From an uncultured Desulfovibrionaceae bacterium (GTDB lineage: Bacteria > Desulfobacterota > Desulfovibrionia > Desulfovibrionales > Desulfovibrionaceae), in the NCBI GenBank assembly GCA_949297645.1, contig CASFUJ010000004.1:1-35407 (forward strand): a stretch of DNA of 35,407 nt, in the 5' to 3' direction. A program made the translations under genes and the position numbers. Shown piece after piece: positions 32,618 through 35,407 of the stretch. How positions within the stretch are numbered: position 1 is the first letter of the stretch; every line of letters begins with the position of its first letter. The notes beneath the pieces are model-generated. The model did no database searches. It had not been told where the DNA came from and was given only the letters and a program-made list of their open reading frames with translations.

Positions 32618-35407
32618 TCAGCACAGGCTCAGCTGGCTGGCCGTGGTCTTCGTGTGCCTTGTCAGTTTCACGGCATGGAAGTGCGAGAGCGGCAGCAGAG
32701 GAGACGGAGGAAGCGCGAGTTTATGCCCGTAGAGCGTGCGGCTTGCGGCGGAGGAGAGAAACACCGCTTCCGAGGCGCGCGTGATGCCCACATAGAGCAG
32801 CCGTTCCTCTTCTTCCACGGAAGGGGGCGTGAAATCGTCCTTCTTGCCGAGCAGTGCGCCCACGCCGCGGAAGGGGAGAAGTCCGTCTTCCGCGCCGGGT
32901 ATGAACACTGCCTTGAACTCCAGTCCCTTGGAGGCGTGCAGCGTCATGAGCTGTACATGTTCCGCCTGCCCCCGCACCATGTCGATGTCCCGGCGGAAGG
33001 AGACGAACTCCAGAAGTTCCGGCCAGCCGCCGTGTTCCTTCCAGGCGAGACGCAGCTTTCGGAAGGCCGAGGAGTCGCCGAAAAGAGGGTCGAAGCGGTC
33101 CGGGCAGCGGGCGAGCACCGCGTCCGGTCCCTGAGCCCAGATCTCCCCGGGCACGTCGTCCAGCCGGTCTTCCCCGCGGGTTTCGGAAGAAGGCACGGCC
33201 GGAGCCATGGCCGCCAGCAGGGGGAAGCGGCTGGCGTCGAGAAAGACGGCTTCCTTGCGGGAATGCTCTTCGTTCCTGTGGAAGCGTGCGGCGGCCTGAA
33301 GCAGGGCGTCTATGCGTTCATCCGCCCAGAAGGCCTCCTCTTCAGGCGCGGAACAGGGAATGCCTCTGCGCTCCAGCGCCGCCCGGATGGGAGGCATGAG
33401 AGCCTTGATGCGGCAGAGCACCGCGATGTCGCCCGGGCTGCACGAACCGGCATCGAGATGGCAGTTTGCCAGCGTTTCATGCAAGTCCGCCTGCTGATGG
33501 GAGGTGCCGCCGATGAGGTAGGCTATGCGGTCGGCAATCCAGGCCGCTTCCCGCTCGGCGCTCGGCGCGCCCATCCACTGCAGCGTGGCGGAGGCGCCGG
33601 TGACGGAGGAAAGTTCCCCGCAGGCTCCGTGTCCGGAAAGGGCGTCGTGGCCGGCCTGAAGAATGGCGGCCGCGGAGCGGTGGCTTTCGGTGAGCCCCAG
33701 CACGAGAAGCTGCGGCCAGCGGGCGCGCAGTGCTTTTTCAATGCCGGAATCCGCGCCGCGGAATCCGTAGATGGACTGATCCGGGTCGCCTATGCCGAAA
33801 AATCCCGAGCCGTCGGCCGGGGCGAGGGCTTCCACCAGCGCCTTCTGCAGGGGAGAGAGGTCCTGCACCTCGTCCACGAGAAGATGTTTCCAGGGCTTGG
33901 CGGCCCCGTAATTTCTGCTTTTGAGTTCGGCAAGCCACGTTTCCGGCAAATCGGTGTAGTCGGCAAGGCCGCGCTCTTTTTTCCAGAGATGGTAGCGCGT
34001 AGCGAAAGGCGCGAGGTCTTCGGGCATGTCCAGCGTTTCCCGGGCCATTTCCAGCCGGTCGTAAAGACGGGAGGCATCCTTTTTGTCGAGCTGCGGGTTG
34101 GCCGCGGCAAAGGCCCTGCGCGCGCCTTCTTCGGAGAGCACCACGGGGGCTTCCCCGGGCCAGCGCTTCAGGGCTAGAGCGTGCAGGGTATCGGTTTCCG
34201 GCAGGACGACGGGTGCGTCGTCTTCCGCCCCGCGAAGCGCGTCGGCAAGACGAAGTTGCATTTCTTCGGCCGCGCGGCGCGTGAAGGTCACGGCCACGAT
34301 GTCCGAGGCGGCCGTGCCTGCGCGCAGAAGACGCACGATTCTGCCGATGAGCGTTCTTGTCTTGCCCGCACCCGGGCCCGCGAGTACCAGCACGGGACCG
34401 GGCCCGGCTTCCAGCGCCCTTTTCTGCATGGCGCTGAAGCCGTCGAGGGAGAATTTTTTTTCGTGAGCCTTCACCGGGGCGACGGAAGGCTTTTCTTTGT
34501 CAGACGCACTTTTTTTTTGAGCGTTTCCGGCGCTTTTCGGCAGGGGAGAGCGCCTGGCGGCGGGTACTTTCTCAAGAAGCGAGGGGCCGTTCTCCTGCGC
34601 TTCGAACAGACGTATGGTACCGTATTCGCCGTCGTATCCGGCATGGCGGATGACCCTGCCTGAGCGCATGCGGGACACGGCTTCGCCGAGTTCCGGCCAG
34701 GCGTGACGCAAATCGTTTTCCGGCACGTCCTGAAGAATGGTCATTTCCGCGCCGAAACGTTCCAGCAGACCGGCGTATTTTTCCTGAACTTTTCTGGTTT
34801 TTGCGCCGCAGTGCAGAATTTCGCCGAGTATTTCCGGCAGGGGAATGAGGGACTGGAAATCCTTGCCCGGATGGGGCGGGGCCGTGCGGTCGGCAAGCGC
34901 AAGAACGCGGTGCAGCACGCCCACGGTGAGGGGCTTGCCGCACACGGGGCAGATGTCGCCGAGCTTCATGCATTCGGCAGGCTCCAGCACCACGCCGCAG
35001 GCGCGGTGCCCGTCCAGATGATACTTGCCTTCTTCGGGGAAGAACTCCAGTGTCCCGGCGTAGCGCGTGTCGCCGGGTTTTTTATGCAGGGCGTCGAAGA
35101 TGCCGTCGTAGCTTGCCGCGCCGTCAAAGAGCGTGGCTTCCCGTGCGAGGTTCTCTCCGGAATGGGCGTCGGAGCTTGAGACCATGAGCAGATTGTCGAG
35201 ATGGCTCCAGCATCGGTTCATGTCCGGGTCGGAGGAGAGGCCGGTTTCCGCGGCGAAAATATGGGGGGTCAGGTCCTCGAAACATTCGTCCAGACTGTCG
35301 AAGCCGGATTTGGAGCCGAAGAGCGCGAACCACGGCGTCCAGATATGGGCGGGAATCATGTAGGCGCGGGGGATGTCCAGTACCATGGCGAGCAGATCCT
35401 TCACGTC
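32618..35407 (-). CDS. EndoQ-like (PHP/zinc) nuclease fused to UvrD/Rep-type helicase, partial (5' end beyond right edge)
   Basis: At least 929 residues; the frame is open to the right edge, so the true start is outside. The N-terminal part resembles the C-terminal half of EndoQ/TIGR00375 proteins, which nick DNA 5' of deaminated bases: HIWTPWFALFGSKSGFDSL, the PHP metal motif SSSDAHS (about 79-84), then a zinc-type set of four Cys near 138-157 followed by GKPLTVGVLHRV. A Lys/Ser/Pro-rich linker (about 272-320) leads to a superfamily-1 helicase: motif I AGPGAGKT (about 344-351), motif Ia AVTFTRRAAEEM, motif II VDEVQD, motif III GDPDQSIYGFRG, motif V TLHASKGLEFK and motif VI LLYVGITRA. It should unwind and cut damaged DNA in one polypeptide. 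A GTG near 35404 is not credible as a start because it lies inside the nuclease domain. Confidence 0.9.
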   Translation of the reverse strand, partial: DVKDLLAMVLDIPRAYMIPAHIWTPWFALFGSKSGFDSLDECFEDLTPHIFAAETGLSSDPDMNRCWSHLDNLLMVSSSDAHSGENLAREATLFDGAASYDGIFDALHKKPGDTRYAGTLEFFPEEGKYHLDGHRACGVVLEPAECMKLGDICPVCGKPLTVGVLHRVLALADRTAPPHPGKDFQSLIPLPEILGEILHCGAKTRKVQEKYAGLLERFGAEMTILQDVPENDLRHAWPELGEAVSRMRSGRVIRHAGYDGEYGTIRLFEAQENGPSLLEKVPAARRSPLPKSAGNAQKKSASDKEKPSVAPVKAHEKKFSLDGFSAMQKRALEAGPGPVLVLAGPGAGKTRTLIGRIVRLLRAGTAASDIVAVTFTRRAAEEMQLRLADALRGAEDDAPVVLPETDTLHALALKRWPGEAPVVLSEEGARRAFAAANPQLDKKDASRLYDRLEMARETLDMPEDLAPFATRYHLWKKERGLADYTDLPETWLAELKSRNYGAAKPWKHLLVDEVQDLSPLQKALVEALAPADGSGFFGIGDPDQSIYGFRGADSGIEKALRARWPQLLVLGLTESHRSAAAILQAGHDALSGHGACGELSSVTGASATLQWMGAPSAEREAAWIADRIAYLIGGTSHQQADLHETLANCHLDAGSCSPGDIAVLCRIKALMPPIRAALERRGIPCSAPEEEAFWADERIDALLQAAARFHRNEEHSRKEAVFLDASRFPLLAAMAPAVPSSETRGEDRLDDVPGEIWAQGPDAVLARCPDRFDPLFGDSSAFRKLRLAWKEHGGWPELLEFVSFRRDIDMVRGQAEHVQLMTLHASKGLEFKAVFIPGAEDGLLPFRGVGALLGKKDDFTPPSVEEEERLLYVGITRASEAVFLSSAASRTLYGHKLALPPSPLLPLSHFHAVKLTRHTKTTASQLSLC

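Noticed and set aside
32480-34177. Plus-strand frame of 565 codons.
   Set aside because: It is antisense to the helicase gene, which has all superfamily-1 motifs.

Overview
The window looks like chromosomal DNA from a Desulfovibrionaceae-type anaerobe (Desulfovibrio/Bilophila/Mailhella-like). This is an inference from fused TAXI-TRAP permeases, the yajC-secD-secF order, a short ThiC, an opgGH pair, MenA, a sigma-54 activator, and high GC in housekeeping genes with AT-rich regulatory gaps. No rRNA, tRNA, CRISPR array, insertion sequence or phage gene was seen.

Layout. Positions 1-5486 (minus strand) hold module 1: a 4Fe-4S/FMN/FAD Old Yellow Enzyme-type reductase, a fused TAXI-TRAP permease, an amidohydrolase-fold protein, and a TAXI substrate receptor cut by the left edge. 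A near-perfect sigma-54 promoter precedes the operon, and a GAF/PAS/AAA+/Fis sigma-54 activator is divergent at 5862-7940. Positions 8012-12221 (minus) carry opgG-opgH for osmoregulated periplasmic glucan. Positions 12515-14642 (plus) carry an orphan OppF/DppF-type ATPase and an ATP-grasp ligase. Then come yajC-secD-secF (minus), argB (plus), a small exported hypothetical (minus) and glnS-thiC (minus).

Positions 23472-30833 (minus) hold module 2: a LysR regulator, an iron-sulfur flavoprotein-like reductase, an amidohydrolase-fold protein, a TAXI receptor, a second amidohydrolase-fold protein, a fused TAXI-TRAP permease, and a tandem TIGR04076-like gene frameshifted at a C6 tract. After a 550-bp gap come menA (plus) and, off the right edge, a fusion of an EndoQ-like nuclease with a UvrD-type helicase (minus).

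How it may work. Modules 1 and 2 have the same parts in different order: TAXI receptor, fused TRAP permease, flavin-dependent reductase, and one or two members of an unusual amidohydrolase-fold family, each with its own regulator class. All three amidohydrolase-fold proteins lack most of the canonical metal ligands (HxH becomes RxR, the strand-5 His is absent, and the strand-8 Asp becomes Ala or Ser). The coherent hypothesis is two paralogous systems for importing and reducing small organic, probably carboxylated, substrates. The substrates cannot be read from the sequence.
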